From Tillus elongatus (Eukaryota; Arthropoda; Insecta; Coleoptera; Cleridae), in assembly GCA_964006375.1 (NCBI GenBank), contig OZ023266.1:61325946-61389945 (forward strand): a stretch of DNA of 64,000 nt, given 5' to 3'. Under the pieces are notes generated by a model. It was not told the DNA's origin and made no database searches. It saw only the letters and a program-made list of their open reading frames with translations. This document shows, in pieces, positions 31,691 to 48,048 of this stretch. Each line of letters opens with the position of its first letter. Positions within the stretch are counted from its first letter, which is position 1. The position numbers and the translations under genes are program-made.

Positions 31691-31770
31691 TATAATAATA
31701 ATAATCTTTATTGACTACAATCATACAGCATGTCTATACAGATAAGTCTTCGACTTGTAAAGTATTTAGA
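31690..31770 (-). repeat. (AAT)n-tailed LINE 3'-end-like segment
   Basis: ATAATAATAATAATCTTTATTGACTAC followed by CATACAGCATGTCTATACA resembles 41690-41790 (ATTATTATTAATGCTTTATTG then CATCATGTCCATATA). On the minus strand both would read as a 3' UTR with an AATAAAG-type signal and ATT-repeat tail. Weakly supported. Confidence 0.35.
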
Positions 31771-32019
31771 CATAATTTAGTTAAAGGTCAACCTAAAAAT
31801 GTTTCACAGCTATTTCCCAAACCATATACTTTAAATTTTAACACACCAAAAATCTAGAATTTACATCTTCCGTTTCCAGCCTTCATCCTGAAAATTCTTC
31901 CGAAACTTTCACTACTGACACTTTTTATGTTCAATCCACAAAATTTGTTTGAAATTTTTATCGCTGATACCACACTTTAACACATATTGACGATGTGGAA
32001 GAAAAAATTATGTGAGTAA

Positions 32020-32830
32020 TTGAAACACAAAGAAACGTAAAACATTTACATGATGCAGCACATTGAAGCACTCTAAACAGTAAATAGGTTTATCGTCATA
32101 ATCATCACAATACATGGTAACTTTGCAAATTTTACTTCTGGGAATTAGTCAGTGAGATTTTTTCTTATAGCATTCTTTGCGATATTTTCGTCCCTCTCGA
32201 GCGCTTATGGGCATTTTTTTTTAAGGAATGAAACCGCATTGTGTTGAAATGTGAAGTTGTTGGTGGACTTGCACTATTTTCTTCTTTTACCAGCAAGGAC
32301 TTTGTAACAGATTCTCTGAATTTGGTTATTGATATTGAATTCCCCTTTATATTTTGATAGAACAACCTGGCGTTTACAATTGCTGTTCCAAGAATTATTT
32401 CGATGGTCACTTTTTATACCATTTTTCATTTTTTGCAAAGCAGATGCATAGCTATAAAATTGATCTGAGATGTCTATAGAGGTTTTTCCTATGTTATAAT
32501 CAATAACCATTTTTGGTTTCAGCCCTTTTTTGCATTTTTTTATAACAGTAACCATTCCATTAGTATGTTTAGTTGGTAGCATTAATATATCTCTTTTGTC
32601 TCTCCACTTAAAATTGTTACACCATCGCCATTGTCTTCTGTAGTCATTTCGCCCTTCTTCAGTTTCTTTCCGATTACTTTTTTCCAATTTCCTTTTCTAT
32701 TTTTTTAGTGTCCTTATTAAATGAGTATTTTCCTCCAGCAACTTATTTTCTAGCACTAAGCTTGTGTAAAAATTATCTGTGACCACTGCTCACCCTTGAT
32801 TCAGCAATTTTTCATGTTGCATAACCACCT
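32020..32830 (-). pseudogene. piggyBac-type transposase relic
   Basis: Minus-strand fragments run in the order expected for piggyBac transposases: VVTDNFYTSLVLENKLL (about 32780), KWRDKRDILMLPTKHTNGMV with VIDYNIGKTSIDISDQFYSY (32600-32450), and a C-terminal Cys-rich piece YCLECFNVLHH (about 32060). The first D (TDNFYTS) and the DxSDQ block are visible, but the frame has stops and shifts and the N-terminal half is missing. Confidence 0.8.
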
Positions 32831-33004
32831 TGGTAGGCACAGACGTTCGTCCATCAGCTTCTTTTCAGGAATACACCTTCATGTTTCACATATAGCCAGC
32901 ATTACAGCACAGTTTAAAAACTTTAATTCTGTATTTTTGGGATTTTTTTTGTATATATTGGTACATACATATCACTCTACCTCTAAATCCCACATTACTC
33001 AGCG

Positions 33005-33245
33005 CTCAAATAGCTTTTTTTTTTGCTCCAGTAGGACCTTCGCTAACTGAGGTGAAGAGCCCCATATGAGGATTCCATGGGTTGCCAGAGAGTGAAAGTT
33101 TGCAAAGTACGCTGTCCTCGCTGCCCGCTAAGTTGCAACCCTCATCAGTCTCTTCACAACATACACCATACTCGACAGTCGTCCACACAAACAGTCGATG
33201 TGCACATACCCCTTAAGAGAGGTATCTAGAACAATGCCAAGAAAC
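33005..33245 (-). mobile_element. LINE fragment, RT C-terminal region
   Basis: The minus strand encodes TAKFLGIVLDTSLKGYVHID and SMVYVVKRLMRVAT, then after a stop HGILIWGSSPQLAKVLLEQK. This is the FLGxxxD to YGxxxWG region following motif C in CR1-like LINE proteins. It directly abuts a mariner relic. Confidence 0.7.
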
Positions 33246-33264
33246 TTAGCTGTTTCAGGATTAC

Positions 33265-34030
33265 TTTAATTCTTCCCCACAAGTAAAAATCTAAAACCGT
33301 AAGGTCATGTGATCTTGCTGGCTATGGAAGAATACTACCTCTTCCCATCCACTTATTTGAAAACGTAAAATCTAAACAATTTTGGAAAACTGCCGGCAAA
33401 GTGTCCTGGCCAACCATCTTGTTGATACCACATGTCTAGCCTGTTTTGACTCGGAACATCATCTAAGAGAATGGGTAAAACATTATTGAAAAATTCTAAG
33501 TACATTTTTCCTGTTCATTTTCCTTCAAAGAAAAAAGGTCCGATAATCTTTGAGTTTAAAATATCACACATGTTTACATTCCGGCAATTTTGGTAATTGA
33601 CTTTCCTCTGCCAATGTGGCTTGGTTTCTGATCAGTAGTGACTGTTGTGTAAGTCTACTTTACCAGAGCTTGAAAACCTAGCCTCATCCGTCCCTAATAT
33701 TCCAGATAGGAAGTCTGGATGATCATTTAACATCCTGTTAACCAGTTGCAATGGTCTAATTGACGATCAAAATCTGTTTCTTTTAATTCTTGATATAAAA
33801 CAACACGATAAAGATGCATTTTATGTTCTTTTAGTATTCTATTTACCAAAGAATAATTTAATCCTAGCTGTCTTATGATGTCGCTAATACTTCGGTGTGG
33901 TTCAGCTCCAACGAAGATTGCCAGTTTTTCGTAGTCTTGCCAATCTTTTAAAAACTTTTCTTGGGTGACTCGGTCTTCCAAGATATTGTAACGCATATTC
34001 CCTTTCAGTAATGACTACATTTTGCAGGAT
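33265..34030 (-). pseudogene. Third mariner-like transposase relic
   Basis: The minus strand begins MRYNILEDRVTQEKFL, continues with the HTH block SISDIIRQLGLNYSLVNRIL and YRVVLYQELKETDFDRQLDH, followed by degraded pieces (LGTDEARF-like, QKPHWQRKVNYQNCRNVNM, and a sequence corresponding to the SPDLTxLDFxLWG block). The order matches the transposases at 26300-28956 and 37528-40435. Many stops; nonfunctional. Confidence 0.7.
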
Positions 34031-36014
34031 TTCAAAATACACACCTAGCTTCTTCATTTGAAAAATAGGGCATTATGAAAAAGTGACTTTCAAATGTAAA
34101 AAAAAAAGTTTTTAGAATACACTAAAAATAAATAATAACAGAACAGAAATGTAATTTCCAAAGGTTACTTTATTTTTGAAACATATCCAAGGAAAATAAC
34201 TTTACCAGTTCGACGTACTCGTAATGTTACAGTTCATCCACATAAAACTATTAGAGACATTTTAAGAGATCTGGGATAAAATTCCACTCCTTGAAAGACT
34301 GAATTTCTGCATAGTAAAAGATGGGATATATTTTGAATATCTACAATAACTAAGTAAATTTCTGTTATGAGTAATATTAGTTTGACTATGTTTCATTATT
34401 TATATTAATAATTATTGTCGTCAGTTGTTTCACTGGATATTCTTTTCATAAGCCCTTTCTAACAAGAGAAAATTTGTTAAATTTCGTTGGGGGTAACCAG
34501 CATACTAGAAGCGTAAAGAAAAACTCCTCACTATTTACATATTTTTTAAGATATCTTTGAGTAGAAAAAAGATATTGATGTCGGGTTTTAACTGATTGGT
34601 TGCTAATTTAGTCTATTTTTATAAGGCGCGGTCAAACTTTGTTACGATCGACTTTTTACGCCATCGTACCGTTTTTATTATCTTGCAAAATGTTTGAGGA
34701 GTTTCACTGGCCACTGTAACTTTTGATTTGAAGTGGGCAAATAAAATTACGAAAACTCGCTATTTGGTAACACCTTTCTGACTTCTCGCTAAAATTAAAA
34801 TCGTTTTAATAATGTCTAACAGCGTCAAATGTACAATTGTATTCCTTTCGTTAAAACAGAATATTTATTAAATGAGAATTTTCTCCACAAAGAAAGACAT
34901 AAATCAGGTGATTTTATGGTTAGAATGACTGAAATGCAGACAAATAAATCCGTTAGGAAAGCTTCATAAACAACTGTGACAGATAACCGGCAAAGCCGAG
35001 CCCTTCCGGCAAGCAAGACTATGACCGAAAATGAGTGCGTACTCGCTTCAGCACAAAGAGCATTATGAGTTTTAGAAGAGGACAGAAGACACTGCGGGCA
35101 TGTGATTGCCATTGCCATATCACAGAATCAAGCTGTTGTTTCGTACCATTGGTTTTATTTGATTGGTCCTACTGGTTAGTATTGCGACAGAAAGTGAGGT
35201 CAAGTCCAAGTTTCATTATCAATGAGACATGGTAATCAAGCATAAAGTGAGTGGGTCTTTCTTTACAAAATTAGAAAATTTATTAACTCCCTTCACACCT
35301 GAAAATCTAGTGGACAGGAGACAAATCAATGAAAAGGCCTTTTTATTTTTATACCATTTTTGAATGAATCATGTCTGTACTGGTATCTTTTTTGTGTGAC
35401 GTTGCTGAAATTTCTTGCATTAAGAATAAAATTTAATCTAAGTTTATTTTTGCTAAAATCATCATTAATAATTGTGTGTACAGTTATCAAATGTCAAGTA
35501 CCTTATTGTAAATATTTTCTGGGATTTTCTTGCAAAATTTAATTACAGCTTCACACTAATAAATTTGTTTTATTATATTATTTTATCTTAGAAAATTCAA
35601 AATGTTACATTTTGTTGCTTTAAAAATTTTTAATTAAAAATGAGTAAAAAGCCTTCAGCTCAAAATCTGATTTGTTTATACATAGTTGGGATGCATCTAA
35701 AAATTAATTAAAATATCTGGCCAGATCGAAAGTTTATTTAAGATTATTTTTAACGATTTTTCCCTTACAATACAAGATATTTTGAGATTTACTGTCTGCT
35801 GATTTAACCATTTTTGATTTGATTAAGATTGTTATTATTGTCTGTGCTTTTTGATATGATTAATAAAGACAATTGATGTATTTTGATTGTTGCTCATCAT
35901 TGAAACAGTTTTCACAGCCTTTCTTTTTATTTTTGAACTAAATGATATATCAGATTATACCATTACCTAGGTAGCTAAATTAACAACTACCATTAGCAAG
36001 AACTAAAAATTCTT
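34031..36014. other. Dynein intron sequence without recognised features
   Basis: No supported gene, inverted-repeat element or coding relic was found. AT-rich throughout. Confidence 0.45.
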
Positions 36015-36099
36015 GCGCCAGAGGTCTGAAGAATATGAGCTTTTAGTGGAGGGACCGGTATGGCCCACTCACATTCAAACCTAACCTAACCTAACCTAG
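36015..36099 (+). mobile_element. LINE 3' end with (CCTAA)n tail
   Basis: GGAGGGACCGGTATGGCCCA, then CTCACATTCAAA and three to four CCTAA units. The same sequence, in the opposite orientation, closes the LINE fragment at 54884-55240, so this is the 3' end of that family. Confidence 0.65.
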
Positions 36100-36639
36100 T
36101 CAAAGATTATTCCCCAAAAAGAGTGAGTCTCATTTTCAATTAACCTTCTTAATATATTAATTACAACATTATTCTCTGTGACCACCTGATTTGATACAAA
36201 ATATCATAAGAAACCACCTATAAAAATCCAAGTATAGAGTTTCACAATTTGGACGATAAAATTCTAAAGTATCAATTTAATAACTACTAATCGGCTTTCT
36301 TGGGATTAATTGGAATTGGGAATTACTTTAAGAAGGGATCACGAGTGTTGCAACTTATATGTTTTCATTTAATATTTACAATATTCACAATATTTATTAT
36401 AATGGTTCGAATTTATAAATATCCTATTGGCTTAGATCTCTTTGGAACAAGACCAAGTTATTTGGTTAAGCAGAACCGGACTTACAAGCGTTTTTACAAA
36501 ATAAGATTGTTCCACTCCCCCCCAACTCTTATTTACGAATATAGAATAAAATTCTTCTTACAAAAAGTATTCAGATTGTTCCGAAGATCTTTATTTTTAC
36601 ATTTTCAGCAGACTACTTAGGAATTGAAAAAAAATTAAG

Positions 36640-36812
36640 TTTTTTGATTTTTGGTTTTCAGTTACGTCCTCTGGCGGTCGACCTACAATCCTGTAAATAA
36701 TTTTCAGTCTTTTTTCGTGGCCACTTTCGTTAAAAAAATTCCCAAAATTCTAAGATATACGGTTTTCCAGATACAGCCGATAACCACCCTTAATTAATCA
36801 GCCTGTACAATC
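36640..36812. repeat. Solo end of a mariner-type inverted repeat
   Basis: The block ends AGATACAGCCGATAACCACC and then CAGCCTGTACAATC. Read from the other strand this begins TACAGGCTG and resembles the termini of the elements at 26300-28956 and 37528-40435. No partner was identified nearby. Confidence 0.35.
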
Positions 36813-37379
36813 GTTCTTGAAATATTGCTTAGTGGCTTAACATTAAGATATAACAATAAACAAATCCCCCAGTTAAAAAACAATTGGAAAATTTGTTATT
36901 TCATGTCGTGTCATTTGCGATATTTTTAACCGAATTTCATGATTGTTGATTCAGGTAGTATGTTTTATGCCTGTTATTTATTTTGTTTCGTTACCGTTGA
37001 TGTATGGTTTATGCCTGTTGTATGAATCAATCTACACATGGCAGCCTACCAGGAATTGGACTTTAACCACTAAGTCATTTCAATGCATGTCTTTCAGAGT
37101 TTATTTTTAATTTGGGAAAAATTAAATTTTCAAACCAAATTACTTAAAATTCAGAACATAGGTTTATTTACACCATTTCTAGCCACATGTTAAGTCTCAT
37201 TCCAGTTACTCTAATACGTTAAAAAATATAACGTTTTTAAAAATATTTTTGTATATTTTTCGGGAAAAAATGTCCGTTATATCTGATTTACGAACTCGTC
37301 CACGGTCTCAATACAATGAAGATATGTGCCAAGTTTCGTTCAATCAATCAATCTGAGTAGTTTTTGAGTTATCGCTCAG

Positions 37380-40555
<3,176 letters not shown>

Positions 40556-40644
40556 TAAAAATACTATTAGAATGGCCTTTTAGCAAGCTTTGTTCCTGAA
40601 CAGTCTCTTAATTATATTTATGTGGTGTTCAAATTTCAACTAAC

Positions 40645-40890
40645 CTGACTGCAAGCATTACACAGCTGTCCACAATATGTCATTAACCACTTATCTCTCT
40701 TGTTCAGCATTTTTTTCAGAGCACTGCGACAAGGTTTAAACTCTGCTCTTAAAGTAGCTCTCATAGCAGTTTCAATGGCACATAACCAACTTTCAGCTGG
40801 ACCTTCCAAAGTGACAGCTTTTGGAAATTCCATGTACTCACCGTCTTCAGAAAACATGCCCGAAGCTTCAATTTTGCCATGCAGTATACC
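40645..40890 (-). CDS. Dynein heavy chain exon, linker domain
   Basis: 82 codons in phase 0 on both sides: acceptor ATTTTAG before GILHGKIEASGMFSEDGEYM, donor GTTAGT after QLCNACSQ. The GMFSEDGEYMEF, GPAESWLCAIETAMRATLR and KRDKWLMTYCGQ blocks belong to the axonemal dynein linker. It joins directly to the exon at 45936-46301 without needing any ORF between them. Confidence 0.95.
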
Positions 40891-41078
40891 CTAAAATTAA
40901 AATAATTTAAACTTTTTGATAATTATAACCTTAATAATGTCTTTTTTGTTAAATTTGCACTGCAGATTTGTATGACTCAAATATATACAGGATTAGTCCA
41001 TAGTCCTAAAACAGTCGAATAATTTTGCTATTTCAAAGAGTTTTTTTTATTTAGTAAAATTCATGAGTGTATAATTTT

Positions 41079-41140
41079 AAAAAGTCTGGATGCAGCAAGT
41101 GCACTATAGTAGCGAATTTTTATATAAATGATCTATGCAA
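41079..41140. repeat. Solo copy of a MITE end (see 42299-42590)
   Basis: AAAAGTCTGGATGCAGCAAG and the following GCGAATTTTTA match the inverted ends of the short element at 42299-42590. Confidence 0.6.
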
Positions 41141-41269
41141 TTTTTTCTGTGAAAATAATATATGCACCAGGAAAACAGTGTTTGTCTGTAATACTTAATA
41201 GTAGATTTTGTTTAACATACAACTGTTTTGGTCTTGTGACCTCTAGTGGAACCAAATATTGTTTTTCTT

Positions 41270-41695
<426 letters not shown>

Positions 41696-42061
41696 AATTA
41701 TTAATTATTATTAATGCTTTATTGGTATATAATAATACATCATGTCCATATAAAGAAGTCAGAGACTTGTACATATATTATTTGACATAATTTAAATCGT
41801 TTTGGCCCAAATGTGTTTGACGTATGCTTTCCAAAAGTTATTAACTTCAGATTTTGACGTACGAAAATTTAATTACCTTTTTCTCCCATCTAATGTTTCA
41901 ATCATTGCCTACATTCATAACAGCTCCCAACCATATCAATATTCTCTTCGGATAAAAATCTGTTCTAACCATTCCTTATTAAATACATTTTTAAATTTTA
42001 AACAGGAACTAAATGACAGTATCTGACTGACATAACAAATTATTATTTATACACACACACA

Positions 42062-42190
42062 AACATATAAAAATTTAAACTAACTCTGAATATGGATTCT
42101 AGGGGTCCTAGTTCGCGCTCATTGGAATTTTTTTTCAAAATTCAAAATTCGCGATGTCATTGTTAATATTTTCTACGAAAATTCTAATAA
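42062..42190. repeat. Dispersed repeat, relative of 8041-8170
   Basis: Shares GATTCTAGGGGTCCTAG, CGCGCTCATT, TTTTTCAAAATTCAAAA and TTTTCTACGAAAATTC in order with 8041-8170, but here the microsatellite before it is a short CA tract. Confidence 0.7.
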
Positions 42191-42298
42191 TGAATGTGTA
42201 AATATTTTCTTTTTTTTTTCACTTCCTAATTAACATGAAATGCTTCCTACAGATTTTTTTAATAGGACACCTGCATATTTTACATTCAGATGCAGAAT

Positions 42299-42590
42299 AA
42301 AAAAGTCTGGATGCAGCAAGTGCGTTATGGAAGTGAATTTTCATAAAAATGTCTTTAATAGCAAATGCGAACAGGCATCAACCTGATTACCGGTATGGCC
42401 TATGTAGTAGAAACAATATATATTTTATCAAAATTACTTGTTTGAAAATGTACAAAAATTTTCCGAAAAGAAACTTAAATGTTGGTTTTCCAACAAACCT
42501 TACGTTAATAGCAAATTGAGTTATTGAAATTTGAAGGATTTAATGAAAATTCGCTACCAAAACGCACTTAGTGCGTCCAGATTTTTTTCT
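42299..42590. mobile_element. MITE with ~50-bp inverted ends
   Basis: Left arm AAAAAAGTCTGGATGCAGCA and right arm (complement) AAAAAAATCTGGACGCACTA continue in parallel for about 50 bp through a GCGAATTTTCAT-type segment. Element length is about 290 bp with no ORF. A solo end lies at 41079. Confidence 0.65.
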
Positions 42591-42959
42591 TACAAACACG
42601 CATCATATTTCGATAAAAAATGCAAAAATGCATTAACGAATTTGTTCTACGAAAATTAGCTAAAAATTATAGACCATTAAACTATAAACTTAACTAAACG
42701 TACAGCGAGAGCATCAACTTAACTAAACCGACAGCCAAAGCATCAGAGAAAGGGTCTATTTGAAGTGAACTTTCTGTAAATATTTTAGTAAAATGAAGGG
42801 CAATGACGGTTGCAGCTTAAACTTAAGGGTTCGCAGAACACTCTTCTTGCAACATTTCCTTTTCACAATCCGTATTTGTTTCACGTTCTTTGCCTAAACA
42901 TTGCCAATTTTGACGTTTCATATCGCGACTTTGACGTTTTGAGGAAAATTCCAAATCTT

Positions 42960-43460
<501 letters not shown>

Positions 43461-43487
43461 AAAATATTTTTTTTAATTCACAATAAA

Positions 43488-44330
43488 CAAAAAATTGCTG
43501 CAAATTGAATCATAACTTCCACATAGCTGTGATAATTTACTCCCCTCAGAAAGACATTCTCATGGAATGAATTTAGGGTCCATGACTTGACCACAAAGAT
43601 TTTTTTTTATTTCTGTACCCATAAGCTTCTGAAACGTTATATTACTCGAGTTTTATTGAAAAAATTTTAATTTTCACCAAATCACCCCTAATTTATACCC
43701 TACCCCCTGAATCGATCTTACCCGAAAACCATTTGAAGCGTTTCTTTGTCGTGTGCCAACTCGATACCAAATTTGAAGATGATATCTCAGTTTGTTCAAA
43801 AGTTACTGCGCCTACTAACAGACAGAGTTACAGACCGAACGACAGAGTGACCAACCGAAGGACTGACCGACCAACACACCAACCGGCCGCCAGGCAACAA
43901 AAAATTCGTTTCAGAGTCAAGTTTTCTATATGTTTGAGACTTTTTACGCAGTTTTAGCAAAAAAAAATTCCAAATTTCTGTCACTGATATTCCACCCCTA
44001 CACATTCAACCCCTAATTTAATTTCAGCACAGAATACCAGATGTTTGAAGAAATTGAACGTTTTCTAATAAACCAAGCCTAAAACGTTATATTACTTGAG
44101 TTTTAACGAAAAAATTCAATTTTCACCAAATCACCCCCCATTCGTCCCCTACCCCCTGGAGCGATTTTACCCAAAAACAATCCTAACCGTTCGTTTGTCG
44201 GATGCTAACTGTACACCCAAATTGAAGACGATATCTCAATTCGCTCTAAAATTAACGTGGCTACAAACAGACCGACAGACCAAAAAAAAATTTCGTTCCC
44301 AAATCATGTTTTATATATGTTTTGAAACGT
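43488..44330. repeat. Dispersed tandem-unit repeat, copy 2 (relative at 30905-31690)
   Basis: Same orientation and internal organisation as copy 1, with two units near 43634 and 44080 and ACAGACAGA-type tracts after each. Divergence between copies is moderate. No ORF. Confidence 0.75.
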
Positions 44331-44739
44331 TTGCAATGTTTAAGCGATAAAAAAAATTAAAATTTTTGTCGCCGATGTCATACTTTCCCACGTTGTGACA
44401 ATCTGGAAGTAATTTAAAAAAAACGATCAATGATAATACAAACTCAAGACATCTTTCAAAACAGGAATTTTAATGAGATTACAAAAATATCCTCACGTTG
44501 TTTTGGCTATGATGCAATGAATCAATAAAGGTCTTAGGAATTCGAATTCTATATCATTTGTGGCGTAATGTGATTGATTTATTCAGCTATTTGTCCCCAT
44601 ACTTGAGGTGGATTGTTTGGTTATTTTTTATGCACCTAACATTTAAGAACCTACAAGAAAAAATCGAGTAGCAATAGATATGAAAAACGAGCTTGCCAAT
44701 CAATTCTCCCTCTACATCAAATTCAGCTTGAAGGAAACA

Positions 44740-45016
44740 ACCGAAGGGTACTGGGTTCGATCCCCGGGTTCTCTTTTCACTTTTTCAGTACATACTGTAA
44801 CATTAACATCAACCAAGGTTGTGGCATTGTATTTGAGCAAGTTGAATGTCTGCACGTTCCGCCTTTCGGAGGGGTGTAAAGCCGTCAGTCCCGTGTCCAT
44901 GCAATGTTGGACACGTTAAATATCCCTACCCTTCTTATAGAAAGGCAGGGGGTTGGCAAAATTTCCAGGATAGTGAGGTGAAACTGCTCTCTAGCGTCAG
45001 TGATTGGCCATAGTCT
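44740..45016. repeat. SINE-like repeat with tRNA-type B box
   Basis: GGTTCGATCCCCGGG at about 44754 matches the RNA polymerase III B-box consensus. It is followed by a CCTTTCGGAGGGG hairpin and a GTCCCGTGTCC...GTTGGACACG region. The last ~145 bp match the reverse complement of 18286-18425. A clear A box was not found. Confidence 0.5.
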
Positions 45017-45279
45017 CAGAAATAGACTGACGTTAAAGAATTTTGAAACCGTTTGAAGAAAATACTTTGTTCTAATAATTATGTACATTATGTGCAAAAG
45101 ATGGAAGAGCTCCACTCTTTGTAAACTAAATATTTTCGTTTGGATGATTAGGTTCGTTTGGCTTTGGAAAGAAAACTGAAGTGGTGGCGCAGTATTGTAG
45201 CTGTCATTATTTAAATTTCCTCTTAAGAAAAAATGTTTTTATTATCTTGTTTCTAACCATATCAAATATCAGCCCACAT

Positions 45280-45550
45280 ATTCATTTTTTGAGAATGTGC
45301 ATAGAAACTTTCTCCATCCGATGAGGATCTTCAGGTGACCTGTAGCGACAATCGTGCCTGCTAACTGTAGCATCAAGACAAAACGTTGATTCATCAGAAG
45401 ATAGTATTTTGTAATTTGGACCATACTTAGCCAACTCATGAAGAATACACAATTTGAAGGGTTTTAGTTCTGTAGAGTCTAAAATTCTGCGGGCAGATAT
45501 TCAAGAGCTTTTGTGAATTTGTCCAAACTCCTTTCAAAACAATTGCCGAT
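45280..45550 (-). pseudogene. IS630/Tc1-type transposase fragment
   Basis: The minus strand reads YKILSSDESTFCLDATVSRH then DCRYRSPEDPHRMEKVSMH. The SDESTF...RHDCRYxSxxxPH block is typical of the first catalytic-Asp region of DDE_3 (IS630/Tc1-like) transposases. The frame ends at a TGA soon after; flanks are too degraded to classify. Confidence 0.7.
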
Positions 45551-45554
45551 TTTT

Positions 45555-45773
45555 TTAAACTGTTAATAAAACATTCAAACTAATATATTCACTGATTGCT
45601 GTTCTTGGAAATTTACCTTGTGGTAAATCTTTTACATAATGAAATACTAATTTCGCAACAGGAGATAAAATATTAAAAAAACTGCCATCTTCTTCATAGA
45701 AATGTTGACGATCACCACATCCACATAACATCAAAATATCAATCCATTCAAATTCAATTGGAAGCATTTCCTG
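45555..45773 (-). CDS. Orphan ORF, unknown, possibly an unused exon
   Basis: 72 codons read from GAA at 45773, just after a CTTAACAG acceptor-like site and an in-frame TAA. The product (IEFEWIDILMLCGCGDRQHF, ILSPVAKLVFHYVKDLP) is compact and hydrophobic-patterned, unlike random AT-rich translation. It does not match dynein: the exons at 45936-46301 and 40645-40890 join in phase without it. A GGTAAAT donor-like site follows the DLPQ codons. It may be a relic of another gene, an alternative exon or chance. Confidence 0.25.
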   Translation of the reverse strand, partial: QEMLPIEFEWIDILMLCGCGDRQHFYEEDGSFFNILSPVAKLVFHYVKDLPQGKFPRTAISEYISLNVLLTV

Positions 45774-45935
45774 TTAAGCAGGAAGTAAAGAAATAAAAAT
45801 ACCTAGATACCAAATTTTAAAAAAAACTTTTGAAATAACAGTTATTCAACAGTTCCGGGATTTTATACTAACACTGTATAAGAAATATTTCTGAGTAAAC
45901 ATTACTTTGATATGTGATATATTTCCAAAACTTAC

Positions 45936-46301
45936 TTTCACAATTTTTAGCTTATTCAAATTGTCAAACAATTTCTTCAGATGGGGCTGCACAGCTTCTG
46001 GTTTCTTAGAATTACCAAGAATTTCCAACATATCATCGTTGGAAATAAAATAGAAACGTGGAAACACATGCCTTTTAGTTTCCAGATATTTTTCAAGTGC
46101 CCTCTGTATATATTCCAGCTTATCATTCATTACATTGAGCTTGTCAAGGAGATAAGGTGGGGGTCGATAGTGAGTTGAACGAAGGGCTGTTTTACCATGA
46201 TAGAGATATTCAGTAATTTCTTTCCATTCTGCTGTCAAATAGTCAAATTCCTCTGACTCTTTTGGCAGCTGTTTGCGGATATCCTCACCAAAAAATATGT
46301 T
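45936..46301 (-). CDS. Dynein heavy chain exon, tail/linker
   Basis: 122 codons, phase 0 at both ends: acceptor CTTTCAG before NIFFGEDIRKQLPKES, donor GTAAGT after KLKIVK. Contains FDYLTAEWKEI, YIQRALEKYLETKRHVFPRF and YFISNDDMLEILGNSKKPEA. The LExKR-FPRFYFISNDDxLEIL block is among the most conserved parts of the dynein linker. It joins the previous exon as WLYLE|NIFFGEDI. Confidence 0.97.
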
Positions 46302-46403
46302 CTGAAAGAAAGTTAGACAGTAATTATATGCAAATTCTACGAGAACATCAAGTTTGAAGACATACTAAGTATTGCTTAATTATATTTTTGGATGACTATG
46401 TTA

Positions 46404-46578
46404 CATACTAAATACAGACTTTGAGACTACTTCTCTGGCTTCACTGTTGGTTTTGGTTTCTGTAAATTAAGGACGTAGCCAGCGTGTAAGCCAACTGGAG
46501 AAAGTGGCCCTTCTAAATTCTAGATGTTCTATTAAGAGTGAAGACAGAGAAGTAGTCTCCAAGTATGTATTTAGTATG
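46404..46578. mobile_element. Small MITE (175 bp) with ~42-bp inverted ends
   Basis: The left end CATACTAAATACAGACTTTG and the complement of the right end CATACTAAATACATACTTGG continue in parallel through GAGACTACTTCTCTG and CTTCACT. No ORF. It lies about 100 bp from a dynein exon. Confidence 0.8.
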
Positions 46579-47550
46579 GAACAGTTTCACCAAGTAAGGG
46601 CATTCCTTAAAATGTATTACTGATATTTATAGATAATACATAACAAATAAACTTTGCTGGCCCTAAAGATACGCATGTACCTAAAAAAATCAAATAGGTA
46701 TGTATAACATACACTTACACTCATTCAGATAATACAAAGTGAAAAAAAAATTGGCACAGCACAATAAATCTAAAAATGTAGACAAAATTCTATTTGATAT
46801 ACAAAAACAAAAAACACAACAAAACAAAAATCATGTTATATGCAGTCATTCAAACATTTTTGACCACTGAATAGCACCTCATCAAAAGTGTCTTTCAATT
46901 TCACAATTTTGCTCTTAGAAATTATAATTAGGAATTTTTTTCATTTATTGAATACCTTTGTTATTAAACTTTGTTTCCTTGTAGTAATGTGAGCACCTTG
47001 TCATCACCACAAGTGTTATAACTATGGTTTGTTTAATTTTTGCCGAAACCTAATATTTCTTACATATGTAAAATACATTTATGCAGTGTGTGGCCAAATT
47101 ATTAGCTAAACTATAGTTTTTCTCATTGTTTAAGATTCAGTGGCTCTTAATGCAGATATACTATTATTTCCTGAGCCAGCTTTTTTCATGACACAATTAC
47201 TAGAGAGATATGATAATGTAGCTACCTATATAATATTATGCTGCGGTACAGTGAGTTTGACTTTCCATCAAATCTTAACCTCTTAAGAAATTACGAAATT
47301 GTGGTTTTTTATTAGATTTTATAAATGTATTTTACTCATTTTTGTGTGTGTGTACAGTTAAAAGTATTTTTTTATTATTAGAATACTATGATGATGAAAT
47401 CAAGTTTATGACTGCTAATGCACGCTAAATAACTTTTCAAGTTTGTGTTTCACTGCACGGAAGGTTTTCAGACATTTTTTCAGAAGCATGTTAAGAACCT
47501 CCCTTGGATGCACGAGCCACAAGAAAAACTTGTTGCAAACAACCGCCAAG
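46579..47550. other. Dynein intron sequence without recognised features
   Basis: No coding relic, inverted-end element or microsatellite of note is visible here. Confidence 0.45.
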
Positions 47551-47554
47551 AATA

Positions 47555-48048
<494 letters not shown>

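Noticed and set aside
36300..36620. 106-codon hydrophobic ORF
   Set aside because: AT-rich composition gives Phe/Ile/Tyr-rich translation; no start context, motif or conservation hint supports a gene.
44745..44775. tRNA gene suggested by GGTTCGATCCC
   Set aside because: No cloverleaf or A box could be drawn upstream; better explained as a SINE-type B box.
45555..45773. Considered as a dynein exon
   Set aside because: It has no similarity to dynein, and the neighbouring exons join in phase directly (KIVK to GILHGKIEAS).
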